Positions 1 to 8,654 of a stretch of DNA of 64,000 nt are shown in pieces. The stretch lies in NCBI GenBank assembly GCA_963781285.1, contig CAWAFI010000018.1:1-64000 (forward strand), read 5' to 3'. Each line of letters opens with the position of its first letter. Within the stretch, counting starts at the first letter, position 1. This DNA comes from CAIWHR01 sp963781285. GTDB lineage: Bacteria; Pseudomonadota; Gammaproteobacteria; Burkholderiales; Casimicrobiaceae. The notes under the pieces were generated by a model. It ran no database searches, was not told the origin of the DNA, and saw nothing but the letters and a program-made list of their open reading frames with translations. Position numbers and translations under genes: made by a program.

Positions 1-507
1 AGAAATGCCGGTGATGCCGCCGCCGTCTTTCAGGTGCGCTCGGGCAATGCCCTGGACGCTCCTCGGACTTACACCGTTGAACCGCAAAAGCAGCTCTCCG
101 GTGCATGGGCCGTCATCGCGATCGGGGCTTCCGATTATGATCTCTCGGTCTACGGTCCCAACGGCTTTCTACGCGCATTCAAGGGCGGCGTCGCCGGCGC
201 CAGCGCGAAACTCGACGTCAGGGCCAGCTACGGCGAAGAGAAAGATCGCATCACGCTGACGATATCCAATCGGACCGCCAAAACCGCTACCGTCCGCGTC
301 CTCAACGAATATTCTGGCAAGAGCATCGACGAGAAACTCAAGCCTGGCGAATCCATGTCACATCACTGGTCACTGGAGCGCTTCTTCGGCTGGTACGACT
401 TTGTGATCACGGTCGAGCAAGATCCTGGCTTTGAGTATCAACTTGCCGGCCACGTTGAAACCGGAGACGACAGCATCAGCGATCCCGCCATGGGGGGCCT
501 CGTCTAA
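1..507 (+). CDS. Phospholipase C, phosphocholine-specific, C-terminal part (5' end outside window)
   Basis: This is the last ~168 residues of an open frame that enters from the left edge. The sequence resembles the small repeated beta-sandwich domains (DUF756) at the C-terminus of secreted bacterial non-haemolytic phospholipases C of the acid-phosphatase-like superfamily, which cleave phosphatidylcholine; the catalytic domain would lie upstream of the window. Visible cues are a segment reading VYGPNGFLRAFKG followed by a second small domain ending in GHVETGDDSISDPAMG, both typical of that tail. The stop codon TAA (505-507) coincides with the CTAA target duplication of the insertion sequence that starts at 508, so the element landed exactly at the gene end without changing the protein. 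Family assignment is from recognised motifs only. Confidence 0.75.
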   Translation, partial: RNAGDAAAVFQVRSGNALDAPRTYTVEPQKQLSGAWAVIAIGASDYDLSVYGPNGFLRAFKGGVAGASAKLDVRASYGEEKDRITLTISNRTAKTATVRVLNEYSGKSIDEKLKPGESMSHHWSLERFFGWYDFVITVEQDPGFEYQLAGHVETGDDSISDPAMGGLV

Positions 508-526
508 TTTTACTGTGTTAATAAAT
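508..526 (+). repeat. Left terminal inverted repeat of the IS
   Basis: A 19-bp end that is identical to the reverse complement of 1975-1993; the outer flank is CTAA at 504-507. Confidence 0.93.
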
Positions 527-576
527 ACAAGGTATTATGCGCCCATCTTCAACTGCTTTGTCAAGGAGCTGCGGAG

Positions 577-1965
577 ATGGGGACTGCCACCGAACGATTT
601 GAGCAATACGTGTCATTGATCGCGCAACAACTGGGGCACGCCGATCGGGTGGAGCCGTTTCGCGGCTACTGCACGGGGCTGTTGCTGCCGGTGCAGCGTA
701 AGAGTGTCGAGCCGATGGCGGCGCATCTGGCGCCGACGCGGGTGCGCTCCGAGCATCAGCGCTTGCATCATTTCGTGGCCGATGCGGCGTGGTCCGACGC
801 CGCGGTGCTGGCGGCGGTGCGTGACTACGTGCTGAAGGCGGTGGTGCCGCGCGCCGGAAAGCCGGAGGCGCTGCTGATCGATGACACCGGCTTCCCGAAG
901 CAAGGGACGCACTCGGTGGGCGTCGCGCGGCAGTATTGCGGGCAGTTGGGCAAGCAGGACAACTGCCAAGTGGCGGTGAGCGTCTCGCTCGCCAATGAGC
1001 AGTACAGCCTGCCCGGTGGCCTACCGGCTGTATCTGCCCAAGGAATGGGCGGAGGATCCTGCGCGCCGCGCCGCGGCCAAGGTACCGGACACGGTTGCCT
1101 TCGCCACCAAGCCGGCGCTCGCGTTGCAGCTGCTGGAACAACTGAAGGCGGTCGACAGCGCTGCCCAACGTGGTCGTGGTCGATGCCGGCTATGGCGTGA
1201 ACACGGCGTTTCGGCAGAAGCTCACCGCCTTGGGGTTCAGCTACGTGGTCGGCATCACCGGGGCGATCAGGGTGTGGCCCGAGGGGCAGGCGCCGCTGCC
1301 CCCGAAGCCGTGGTCGGGCCGCGGCCGCAAGACCAAGCTGCTGCGCCGCGATGCGCAGCACCAACCGCTGCAGCGTCAAGGCGCTGGCCCTGCAATTGTC
1401 GCCAGCCGACGCTACCGCACCGTCACTTGGCGGGAAGGCACCAACGACGCCTTGTCCTCGCGCTTTGCCGCGGTGCGGGTGCGCTGCGCCCATCGCGATT
1501 ATTGGCGCGCCGAGCAACACCCCGAGCAATGGCTGCTCATCGAATGGCCCACTGGCGAGGCCGAACCGACCAAGTACTTCCTGAGTACCCTGCCGGCCGC
1601 CACGCCAATCAAGGAACTGGTGCGCGTCGCCAAGCTGCGCTGGCGCATCGAGCGCGACTACCAGGAGCTCAAACAGGAACTCGGCCTCGGCCATTTCGAG
1701 GGCCGCAGTTGGCGCGGCTTTCATCATCACGCCACGCTGTGCATCGCCGCCTACGCCTTCCTGCTCGCCGCAGCGCCTCGCGGCTCCAAAAAAAACTCTG
1801 CCTCATCCGATATTCGGCCAAGTGCCTGCCCTACCCGAAGGCTTCCGGCCCCGCGGCTCCCCTGCGCCGGCAGCGCCACGTCCCGGACTCGATAACGACG
1901 CTGCGCCTGGAACTCGCCGCCGCGCTGATCGCACGCCTCGATCGGTGCCCGTGCTGCGGTCGGAA
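577..1965 (+). pseudogene. IS701-type DDE transposase, frameshifted
   Basis: Transposase of the DDE/RNase H-like fold that would cut and paste the surrounding element. The N-terminal frame begins at ATG 577 and contains the first catalytic Asp region (LLIDDTGFPKQGTHS). The second Asp lies in VVVDAGYGV (near 1170-1200) and the Glu in RWRIERDYQELKQELGLGHF (near 1640-1690). The product is split over three frames: shifts near 1010 and 1150 are needed to join the parts, and a third near 1780 is needed to reach a normal C-terminus rich in Pro and Arg. As read, no functional transposase is made, so the copy would be immobile without a helper; base-call errors cannot be excluded. Confidence 0.85.
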
Positions 1966-1974
1966 CGTTGAGTA

Positions 1975-1993
1975 ATTTATTAACACAGTAAAA
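1975..1993 (-). repeat. Right terminal inverted repeat of the IS
   Basis: A 19-bp end that is the perfect reverse complement of 508-526. It is followed directly by CTAA (1994-1997), the second copy of the target duplication. Confidence 0.93.
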
Positions 1994-1997
1994 CTAA

Positions 1998-2159
1998 CAG
2001 GCTGTTGAAAATCGGCTGCCACTACCGTTTCGAGTGTCATTCCGAGCGGAGCGAGGAATCCGCTGTTGCGCATTCCGCGAAGAAGCAGATCATCGCTCCG
2101 CTCAGGAGATTCCTCGTCGCCGACGCTCCTCGGAATGACACCAGTATTTCAACAGCCTG
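1998..2159. repeat. MITE-like inverted-repeat element, 162 bp
   Basis: The ends are CAGGCTGTTGAAA (1998-2010) and TTTCAACAGCCTG (2147-2159), a perfect 13-bp inverted pair. A second nested pair, GTGTCATTCCGAG near 2034-2046 and its exact complement near 2129-2141, and GAGGAATC with GATTCCTC give the element long hairpin potential. It carries no convincing gene. The inner GTCATTCCGAGCG...GAGGAATC core resembles a dispersed palindromic repeat seen in many bacterial genomes (general knowledge, not checked here). The IS next door sits exactly against its left end. Confidence 0.75.
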
Positions 2160-2334
2160 CCAACGGACTGATAAGGGAAAAACTGGCGCGGGCAGGTTTA
2201 CGCACCGTGGTACGTCAGTAATGCGATGACGGCGGATCGGCCCCTGGTGCCGGACGTTTACGGCAACATTCACCTCCCGCACGCACCTGCGACGTGCTGG
2301 TCCATGACACCGAGTAGCCGAGTAGCGGCCTTCG

Positions 2335-3567
2335 TCAACCTCCGACCCAGTGACGGTACGCTTCAATCCACTCGGCCCCCGCGGGCCTGGGCGATGGTAA
2401 CGGCAGAGCAAGAATTGGGACGGACTGTCGTTCCCGACCGCGAGTGCAGATGGCGACGATGTCATTGTCGCCGCGAAGGTCGAGCCTGGCGACTTTCACC
2501 ACGACACCAAGCACCGTGGTATCAAACGGCAGTGCGAGGTGTTCCTCGAGCATCGTGTACCAGCCGGTGGTCTGCTCCGATTCGCCATACGCGTCGACAG
2601 TGGCCTCTTCGATCATGGCGGCCAACCGGGCCTTGCTGATCCGGCTCCACGCCGCGTTGCTGGTCTTCCTGGCAGGCGCCTTCGCCGTTACCGCCATTTG
2701 CGGCATCGCGACCTTGGCGGATTCTTTCTTTGCGGGGGTGGGCGCCTTGCGAGTCGCGCTTGCTGCCAACCTGGTGGCCACCTTGGCCGGTGCCGTCTTC
2801 ATCCCGGTTGCCGTCGACGCGTGGCGAGGAGCGGCAGGTTTCTTGGCCGGAGCGACATCGGCCATCTCGATGCCAAACACATCGGCCAGATGCGCATCAT
2901 CGAGCACCTTGCCGGCAGTCGGGCTTTGTCCTGATCTCCGCAGGCCGGCGCCTGCTTGCGCGACGAGGTCCTTGGGATCCACGCGGCGCAACGCAAAAAT
3001 CAACTCAGGTTGGCTATCAAGGCGCGCGCCCACACCATAGAGCACAGCGGCGACGTGCTTGCACATGGAAGCCCAGTCCGGGCAACTGCAACTGAATTTG
3101 ATCTCCTTCGGCGCCGGGAAAAGGCCGGTATTCGGCCTGCAGATCCGTTCCATTACGGCGTTGGAAAGTCGGCCTTGCAGAAGTTCGACCAGCGAATCGA
3201 TCGAGCCCGCACAATCGGCGCTGATGGACCGCCACTGCTTCCCGGGAACGGCAACGACAGTGACGTTGACATTGTAAAGACTCGATCCCATGACCTTGGC
3301 GCGCACTTCGCCGTTTGTGATTTTGAGGTCGATCACCGAACCGTTGCGCACGTAGGTGCGCCCCCGCGGCAAGCGGTTGGCAAAGTCGCTGTAGCACTCC
3401 AGATTGCGGCACCATCCCTTGCCCCAGAAAGTCTTGGCGATAGCGCCACGAGAAGCTGCAACGGGCGAGAGATCGGCGCCCCCTTTTCTCGCCTTGGCGG
3501 CGGCTTTCTCCGCTTTCTTGCGACGCTCGGCGACCGAGACGTACGGCTTCCATCCGTAGAAGCTCAT
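2335..3567 (-). CDS. SWIM zinc-finger protein, partner of SNF2 helicase
   Basis: A 410-residue protein with a SWIM zinc-binding motif, CxCx6CxH, formed by Cys160, Cys162, Cys169 and His171 (CSCPDWASMCKH). SWIM domains are thought to bind DNA or protein. Residues ~220-310 are a low-complexity Ala/Lys/Pro/Thr linker typical of histone-like basic tails, and the last ~90 residues form a separate folded-looking domain ending in EAYRHWVGG. The start ATG at 3567 lies 18 bp downstream of the stop of the SNF2 helicase gene, so the two are almost certainly cotranscribed. Such SNF2/SWIM pairs are common in bacterial genomes; the substrate is unknown, with nucleoid remodelling, RNA polymerase recycling or defence all conceivable. 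Confidence 0.85.
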   Translation of the reverse strand: MSFYGWKPYVSVAERRKKAEKAAAKARKGGADLSPVAASRGAIAKTFWGKGWCRNLECYSDFANRLPRGRTYVRNGSVIDLKITNGEVRAKVMGSSLYNVNVTVVAVPGKQWRSISADCAGSIDSLVELLQGRLSNAVMERICRPNTGLFPAPKEIKFSCSCPDWASMCKHVAAVLYGVGARLDSQPELIFALRRVDPKDLVAQAGAGLRRSGQSPTAGKVLDDAHLADVFGIEMADVAPAKKPAAPRHASTATGMKTAPAKVATRLAASATRKAPTPAKKESAKVAMPQMAVTAKAPARKTSNAAWSRISKARLAAMIEEATVDAYGESEQTTGWYTMLEEHLALPFDTTVLGVVVKVARLDLRGDNDIVAICTRGRERQSVPILALPLPSPRPAGAEWIEAYRHWVGG

Positions 3568-3585
3568 GTAATTCCTCTGTCGGGA

Positions 3586-6280
3586 TCAGTTTTCCTGAGC
3601 GGAATGAATGTCGAGCTTCACCAGATCGAGCAGCTCGGCGTCGCTCATCTCGGTGAGCAGAAGTTCTGCTCCGCCCTCCAGCACATCCTTGACGAGCTGT
3701 TGTTTCGATTCGATCAACCGGTCGATCCGGTCTTCAATGGTGCCGCGGCAGACGAACTTGTGCACAAGCACGTTACGCTGCTGCCCGATGCGAAAGGCAC
3801 GATCAGTAGCCTGATTTTCCACGGCGGGATTCCACCAGCGGTCGAAATGGATGACGTGCGAGGCGGCAGCAAGGTTGAGTCCCGCGCCGCCTGCCTTGAG
3901 CGAGAGCACGAAGAAGGGAGTGAGTTCGTCCTCCTGAAACCGCCTGACCAGCTCGCGGCGCTTGGCTACTGGCGTGCCCCCGTGCAGCACCAGACCTTCG
4001 CGACCGAAGATGGCGCCGAGAAATGCCGCCAGCGGCTCGGTCGTCTCGCGGAACTGGGTGAAGACCAGAACCTTTTCCTGCTTGGCGGCAATGATCTCGG
4101 CCAGCTCCCGCAGGCGGGCGAACTTGCCGCTGTCTTCCGCGTTCCAGGCCCCATCGCCCGACCACTGGGAGGGATGGTTGCAGATCTGCTTGAAGCGCAT
4201 AAGGTAGGAAAGCACCACGCCCTTGCGACCAATCCCTTCTGCATCTTCCAGCGCGGCGGCCAGTTCCTCCACCGCACGCTGATACAGTGCGGCCTGCGCC
4301 GGACTGAGATGGCACCACGCCTTGAGTTCCGTCTTGTCCGGCAAATCGGCGATTACCCGCTTGTCGGTCTTCAAGCGCCGCAGGATGTAGGGGCGTACCA
4401 GGGCGCGCAGCGGTCCGAAGTGTTCGTCCTGAGCCAATCGTTTGGAAAAGTTGGCAAAGACCTTTTCCGTGCCCAAGAGGCCGGGGTTGGTAAAGTCGAA
4501 GATCGACCACAGATCGGTGAGCCTGTTTTCCACCGGCGTGCCGGTAAGCGCAATGCGCGACTGTGCGTTCAGTTTCTTCACCTGACGCGTCTGCTTCGCA
4601 CCCGGATTCTTGATCGCCTGAGCTTCATCGAGGACGGCCAGCCGCCACTGCAGGTCGGCCAGCGTCGGCGAGCGCAGAAGTGCGCCATAGGTGGTTATGA
4701 CGAGATCGATACTGCTCAAACGTCCCGCATCCAGCGCTCGCAATTCGGCGGCTGAGCACTCCGAGGGATGCGCGATCAGGATGCGGAGAGCTGGGGAGAA
4801 GCGCGCCGATTCCGCGACCCAGTTGGCCATCAGCGACGCGGGAACGACCAATAGGCTGGGACGGAATTGCTTGTCCTTGTCGTTGTGCTCACGCTTGAGT
4901 ATCAGCAGCAGAGAGAGCACCTGGATAGTCTTGCCCAGGCCCATGTCATCGGCAAGACACGCCCCGATCCCCAACTGGGTGAGTAGATACAGCCAGCGAA
5001 CGCCGGCCTGCTGATACGGGCGCAATGTGGCCTTGAGTTCTGCCCCAGGGCTGACCTGCGCCAGACCCTCCGGCTGGCGCAGCCCCTGCAGGGTTTCGGC
5101 CAACCAAGGGCCGGCGACCAGTTGCGACCAGTCGGCATCGATGGAATTGCCCGCCTCGTCGAGCGAGGCTCCTGCCACCAGACGCATCGCCTCGGCAAAC
5201 GGCAGTCCGTTCTCGGCCGCCGCCCGTTCGATGGCTTGGAACCGCTCCAGCATGCGCCCGAGCTTCTTGCGATCCACCTCGACCCAGCGTCCGCGGAGGA
5301 GTTGCAAGCCGTTGCCAGCGGCCAGCAGTGCCTTGATCTCGGCAGCGCTGAGCCGCTCGCCATCGAGGGTGACCTCCATGCTGAAGTCCAGCAGCGCATC
5401 CTTTCCCAGCAGCGAAGGCGCTCGTGTGCCGATGCTGGCCTTGACCAGCGGCCGGGCGGGACGGCCAGCCTGCCACGCCCCCGGCGCGCGCACAATGATG
5501 CCGGCTGCCTCCAGCTTCGGTACGTCGCTGAGGAATTGATAGGCATCGGCGGGCAGCCAGCGCAGCGGGTGATAGATCTCGCCGGAGTCCACCATCGCGC
5601 GCAGCCATTCGCACAGCTCCGCCGCGCGCTGCACCGGCATCAGCAGGGAAAGCAGCCGCGCCTGACTCTTTCCGTCCGAGTACTCGGCCAGCGCCCGGGA
5701 AAGCGGCAGGTGTTGCGCTTTGCCGTGGGCCGAGACGCGCGAGGTGTAGGTGGCGAGAAAGGCGAACGGTGCCTCCGGCGTCTTTGCGGTTCTCCGCGAG
5801 ATTGAAATGGACGCGGCCAACCAGATTCCAGACCGGATGAAATGTCCTGAGAAATTCCTGGAGCGGGCCCTTCGATGCGACGAGTTCATCGCGCAACGCG
5901 GTATCGAGTTCAGTCCAGAACGCGATCAGTACTTCCGTCGTCAAATACTCCGCGCCGGTCATCGGAGGGGCGTCGGCGATCAGGGCATCGAGAGCCTCGT
6001 CGTCGGGTGTGGCGATGGTGTCGCCCTCGGGCGTGGCGCACAACGCTGTCACGTAGCGCGCGGCAAAATCACGCCACCAGGCCCAAGAGGGCGGCAGAAT
6101 GCTCCCAACTTCAGCGGCCCCAAGATGCAGCAGGCCATGCCCGGAGCCATGGGCAAACGCAGCGCTGAGACGCTGGGCAAGCGCGGCAGGCAAGGGCGGT
6201 GCGTCAGAGTCCGGCGCCAACCGAAGGTGGCCGTGGGGGGTCACCAGCGGCGCGAGGAAGTCGGCGGCGGCGATTGACAT
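3586..6280 (-). pseudogene. SNF2-family helicase/ATPase, one frameshift
   Basis: A superfamily 2 Swi2/Snf2 ATPase of about 898 codons. Helicase motifs are all visible in the C-terminal two thirds: motif I DDMGLGKT, motif II LDEAQAIKN, motif III LTGTPVEN, motif V KAGGAGLNLA and motif VI DRAFRIGQ. The N-terminal ~165 residues (from ATG 6280, MSIAAADFLAP) are in another frame; joining HFNLAENRKD to PEAPFAFLATY needs removal of one base near 5780 and restores a continuous family-like protein. The frameshift is either a base-call error or an inactivating mutation; an internal start at 5889 would still leave an intact ATPase core. It is the first gene of a two-gene unit with the SWIM protein. Confidence 0.85.
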
Positions 6281-6359
6281 GCGCGGGCATTCTACCGAAT
6301 GTGACGTTCGCCGGACTCCGCATCGTCAGCTTGCTATGATGACTAGATATGACTACTAT

Positions 6360-6629
6360 ATGACCATGACTGGGATACGCATCGCCGACTTGAAGAGCCG
6401 CCTGAGCGAACATCTGCGCAAGGTACGGGCGGGCAGTTCGTTGACGATTCTGGACCGGGACACGCCGATCGCGCGCATTGTTCCGTGGAAGGCGGGCAAT
6501 GGTTCCCTCAAGCTTCGGGCACCGCTTCCCGAAGCGCCGAAACTCCAGCGCGTGCCTCTTCCGCCACCCCTCCGGCTCCGCGGAGACGTCGTGAAGTTGC
6601 TCATGGAAGAGCGGCAAGGCGACCGGTGA
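6360..6629 (+). CDS. Phd/YefM-type antitoxin
   Basis: A small antitoxin of about 89 residues. The N-terminus (GIRIADLKSRLSEHLRKVRAG, then LTILDRDTPIARIVP) is the classic Phd/YefM fold that binds its own promoter, while the Arg/Pro-rich C-terminus would bind and neutralise the toxin. Several ATG codons are in frame (6336, 6339, 6360, 6366); 6360 or 6366 gives the length usual for the family. The stop overlaps the GTG start of the downstream PIN toxin by 4 bp (GTGA), which implies translational coupling. Autoregulation by the toxin-antitoxin complex is expected from the family. Confidence 0.85.
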   Translation: MTMTGIRIADLKSRLSEHLRKVRAGSSLTILDRDTPIARIVPWKAGNGSLKLRAPLPEAPKLQRVPLPPPLRLRGDVVKLLMEERQGDR

Positions 6630-7042
6630 TCGCCTACCTCGATTCGTCGGTATTGCTGCGCGTTGTCCTTGGCCAGCGCAACGCCTTGAAGGAGTGGGGC
6701 CGAGTCACGCAAGGCATCGCCTCGGCGCTTGCGGAGGTGGAGTGTCTGCGCACACTGGACCGGTTGCGCTTGGCTCAAGGATTCGCCGACGAGATGATCG
6801 CCGAACAGCGGGAGGCGGTATACCGGTTGTTCGAAGCAATGGAGATCGTGGAGATTACGCACCCGGTTCTGTCACGCGCTGCGCAACCGCTTCCGACGGC
6901 ACTGGGAACGCTGGACGCGATTCATCTTGCTTCGGCGTTGCTGTGGAAGGAACAGGCGGGAAAGGACTTGTCGATGGCGACTCACGACGTGGCATTGGCC
7001 GTCGCCGCGAAGGCAAGCGGGCTGCGCGTCATCGGAGCGTAA
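6626..7042 (+). CDS. PIN-domain toxin, VapC-like
   Basis: A 138-residue PIN-domain ribonuclease, the toxin of the module started by the Phd-type antitoxin. The four acidic positions expected for Mg-dependent RNA cleavage are visible: Asp in YLDSSVLLR, Glu in ALAEVECLR, Asp in LGTLDAIHLASAL and Asp in SMATHDVALA. The GTG start at 6626 is chosen because it overlaps the antitoxin stop and puts the first Asp at residue ~6, as is normal for VapC. Targets of this family are usually tRNA or rRNA; the specific target here is unknown. Confidence 0.87.
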   Translation: MIAYLDSSVLLRVVLGQRNALKEWGRVTQGIASALAEVECLRTLDRLRLAQGFADEMIAEQREAVYRLFEAMEIVEITHPVLSRAAQPLPTALGTLDAIHLASALLWKEQAGKDLSMATHDVALAVAAKASGLRVIGA

Positions 7043-7427
7043 CGGGTGGCATCCCTGCCGGGTCGGCAAAGGCGACCGCGGTACCGCAGGAGATGGAATC
7101 GCCGCCGAATTCCGTTCCGCAATTCCGAGCGCAACCACGGCAATAACGCGCCTTGCGGACAGGAAATTCGCGATACTTGCGGAACGGATTTTGATCAATG
7201 GGTTAGGCTCATTCGAGCGCCCAACTTCGGTAATATTTTTTCCCGCACTCCTCATATAGTCGCCGTCATTCAAGAAGATACAAAACGGAGAGCGCCGGAC
7301 TCTCGATCGGTGAGACTCCAGAACGGTGGCATTGAGCGCGCAATACTCTGGGTGCTTTACAACCTCCTCGAAGAGGTTCAGAATAAGTTGAATTCCGGGA
7401 TGCCGGAATTGCGGAAACGTGAAGCCC
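7043..7427. other. Intergenic stretch with no convincing gene
   Basis: About 385 bp between two toxin-antitoxin modules. Open frames here have no recognisable protein character. The only structured element seen is the palindrome at 7391-7410 just before the next antitoxin. Confidence 0.6.
7391..7410 (+). promoter_or_regulatory. Candidate operator palindrome of the abrB-pin module
   Basis: Perfect 8-bp inverted repeat AATTCCGG-GATG-CCGGAATT whose right arm ends 17 bp before the antitoxin ATG (7428). AbrB/MazE-type antitoxins normally bind palindromes in their own promoter, so this is a natural autoregulatory site. The function is inferred from position and symmetry only. Confidence 0.5.
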
Positions 7428-7676
7428 ATGGAAACAGTCAAGCTAGGGAAGAAAGGGCAGATGTCGATCCCCAAGGGGATTCTCAAGCGCCTCGGGCTCG
7501 AGGGTGACGTGACGTTGCTTGTGGATACGACACCCGAAGGCGCAATCGTCTTGCGTCCCGCGGCGGTTTACCCGATCGAGATCTATAGCGACAAGCGCAT
7601 CCGGGAGTTCGACGCGGCTGACCGCATGGATGCCAAGACGGCGGCCCGGCTCGCGCGGATCCTCAAGCGCAAGTGA
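7428..7676 (+). CDS. AbrB/MazE-type antitoxin
   Basis: An 82-residue protein with a swapped-hairpin AbrB DNA-binding domain at its N-terminus (VKLGKKGQMSIPKGILKRLGL), followed by a short tail that should contact the toxin. ATG 7428 is preferred over the upstream ATG at 7419 because it starts directly before the domain (METVKLGKKG). The gene overlaps the next by 4 bp (GTGA at 7673-7676). It probably represses the module through the palindrome at 7391-7410. Confidence 0.85.
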   Translation: METVKLGKKGQMSIPKGILKRLGLEGDVTLLVDTTPEGAIVLRPAAVYPIEIYSDKRIREFDAADRMDAKTAARLARILKRK

Positions 7677-8107
7677 GGCGCTTTTTTCTTGACGCCAACG
7701 TCATCTTCACGGCGGCGCACAATCCCGCCGGTAATGGTAGGGCCCTGTTCAGGCTTGCCGCCGAACAGCAGCTTGAGCTGGTCTCGTCCCGCTACGCACT
7801 GGAAGAGGCGGCGCGCAATATCGCTGTCAAATTTCCTGAATGCGTCGCTGAATTCAACAGTTTGATAGTCGGCCTCCTATTGGTGGCCGAACCAAGCCAA
7901 GCAGAAATTCAGCTTGCCGCAACTCGCCGACTGCCCGACAAAGACGTGCCGATCCTTGCCGCGGCGATTGCGGCCAGAGCCTCGGCGCTGGTGACGGGCG
8001 ACCGGCGTGACTTCGGACCCCTTTATGGGACAACCGTCGAAGGGGTTGCAGTGTTGACACCCGCCGAGGCGGTATCAAAAGCCTTGAGCTCGCGGGTTGC
8101 GAAATGA
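7673..8107 (+). CDS. PIN-domain toxin (second VapC-like module)
   Basis: A 144-residue PIN-domain protein with acidic residues in the expected places: Asp in FFLDANVIFTAAH, Glu in YALEEAARNI, Asp in LPDKDVPILAAAIAA and Asp in VTGDRRDFG. GTG 7673 overlaps the AbrB antitoxin stop and is the only start that keeps the first Asp near the N-terminus. It is only distantly similar to the PIN toxin at 6626-7042, so the two modules are independent acquisitions rather than a duplication. Predicted endoribonuclease, neutralised by the upstream AbrB-type protein. Confidence 0.85.
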   Translation: MRRFFLDANVIFTAAHNPAGNGRALFRLAAEQQLELVSSRYALEEAARNIAVKFPECVAEFNSLIVGLLLVAEPSQAEIQLAATRRLPDKDVPILAAAIAARASALVTGDRRDFGPLYGTTVEGVAVLTPAEAVSKALSSRVAK

Positions 8108-8252
8108 GGCAGAGCACGTACCGGCCACACATTCCGCATATCTCACGACGCGTTTCCGCGTAGTCTCTGGCTCCTGTATGCGTGGTGAATTTCGCGTACG
8201 AAGCCGGTAATTTCGCGACGCCGAATTAGTCCTTCCCAAGGGAAAATGCGGG

Positions 8253-8282
8253 AAACCGGCCGAAAATATTACCGGCCGTTTT
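8253..8282 (+). terminator. Possible Rho-independent terminator
   Basis: A GC-only stem CGGCCG (8257-8262) pairs with CGGCCG (8273-8278) around a 10-base A/T-rich loop and is followed by four T. Outer AAA/TTT can extend the stem past one mismatch. It lies ~150 bp after the second PIN toxin. The T run is short, so strength is doubtful. Confidence 0.35.
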
Positions 8283-8324
8283 GGCCAAGATCGTTGACTG
8301 GCGCGGCTTTCCGGGCGATGACCG

Positions 8325-8375
8325 GACGGACTGTTAATCCGCAGGTCCCAGGTTCGAGCCCTGGTCGGGGAGCCA
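8325..8375 (+). tRNA. tRNA-Asn 3' fragment (partial, likely att scar)
   Basis: The sequence from the anticodon arm to CCA matches a proteobacterial tRNA-Asn: anticodon loop CTGTTAA with anticodon GTT, then a T-arm with GGTTCGAGCC and the 3' end GGGGAGCCA. The 5' half (acceptor strand beginning TCCCC, and the D-arm) is missing; the bases upstream do not fold into it. A 3'-half tRNA copy is what site-specific integrases leave behind at one end of a genomic island. It cannot be a functional tRNA. Confidence 0.8.
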
Positions 8376-8441
8376 ATTATTCAATGGTTTCGGTTCAAGT
8401 TTGCGCGTCAGGCACGAACGAACCCGGCAGTCGACGAAAGA

Positions 8442-8654
8442 TTATAGAAATCGAACCTGCGGGTTCGACAAGGCTCCCTTAGCGGTCCACTCTTCTTCCA
8501 GGTTTACGGGGCCGAGGCCGTCGCGTTCGACCGCTTCCCCTTCCTTGACGCCTTTCTCATGTTCTCTCGCCGCCATTCGCATGAGCGCGAGCGTAAGTAT
8601 CCCCGCGTATGCGCCGAGCAGGAACATTCCAACCGCCCACCAGACCGACACCAT
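8442..8654 (-). CDS. Small single-span membrane protein, unknown function
   Basis: About 70 residues starting at an ATG near 8654. The first ~28 residues form one hydrophobic helix (SVWWAVGMFLLGAYAGILTL) followed by a charged, Lys/Glu-rich tail. The layout resembles short phage- or island-borne inner-membrane proteins, but I do not recognise the family. It lies next to the tRNA-Asn fragment. A longer start at 8717 adds a non-hydrophobic leader and is less likely. Confidence 0.4.
   Translation of the reverse strand: MVSVWWAVGMFLLGAYAGILTLALMRMAAREHEKGVKEGEAVERDGLGPVNLEEEWTAKGALSNPQVRFL

Larger units (their letters stand above)
508..1993 (+). mobile_element. IS701-family-like insertion sequence
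   Basis: The element is 1486 bp. Its ends are perfect 19-bp inverted repeats, TTTTACTGTGTTAATAAAT at 508-526 and its reverse complement at 1975-1993. It is flanked by a 4-bp direct repeat CTAA at 504-507 and 1994-1997, which is the target-duplication length known for IS701. Inside is one transposase region. The intact ends and duplication suggest a fairly recent insertion, although the transposase reading frame is broken as it stands. Confidence 0.92.

Noticed and set aside
518..1730. Long minus-strand open frames across the IS
   Set aside because: They are antisense to the transposase and rich in Arg/Ala/Pro as expected of high-GC shadows; no family resemblance.
2956..4755. A 599-codon plus-strand frame opposite SNF2/SWIM
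   Set aside because: It is the antisense of the SNF2 and SWIM genes, whose motifs are unmistakable. Long antisense frames are common in high-GC DNA.
8325..8375. A functional tRNA-Asn
   Set aside because: The 5' acceptor strand and D-arm are absent, so it cannot fold into a tRNA.
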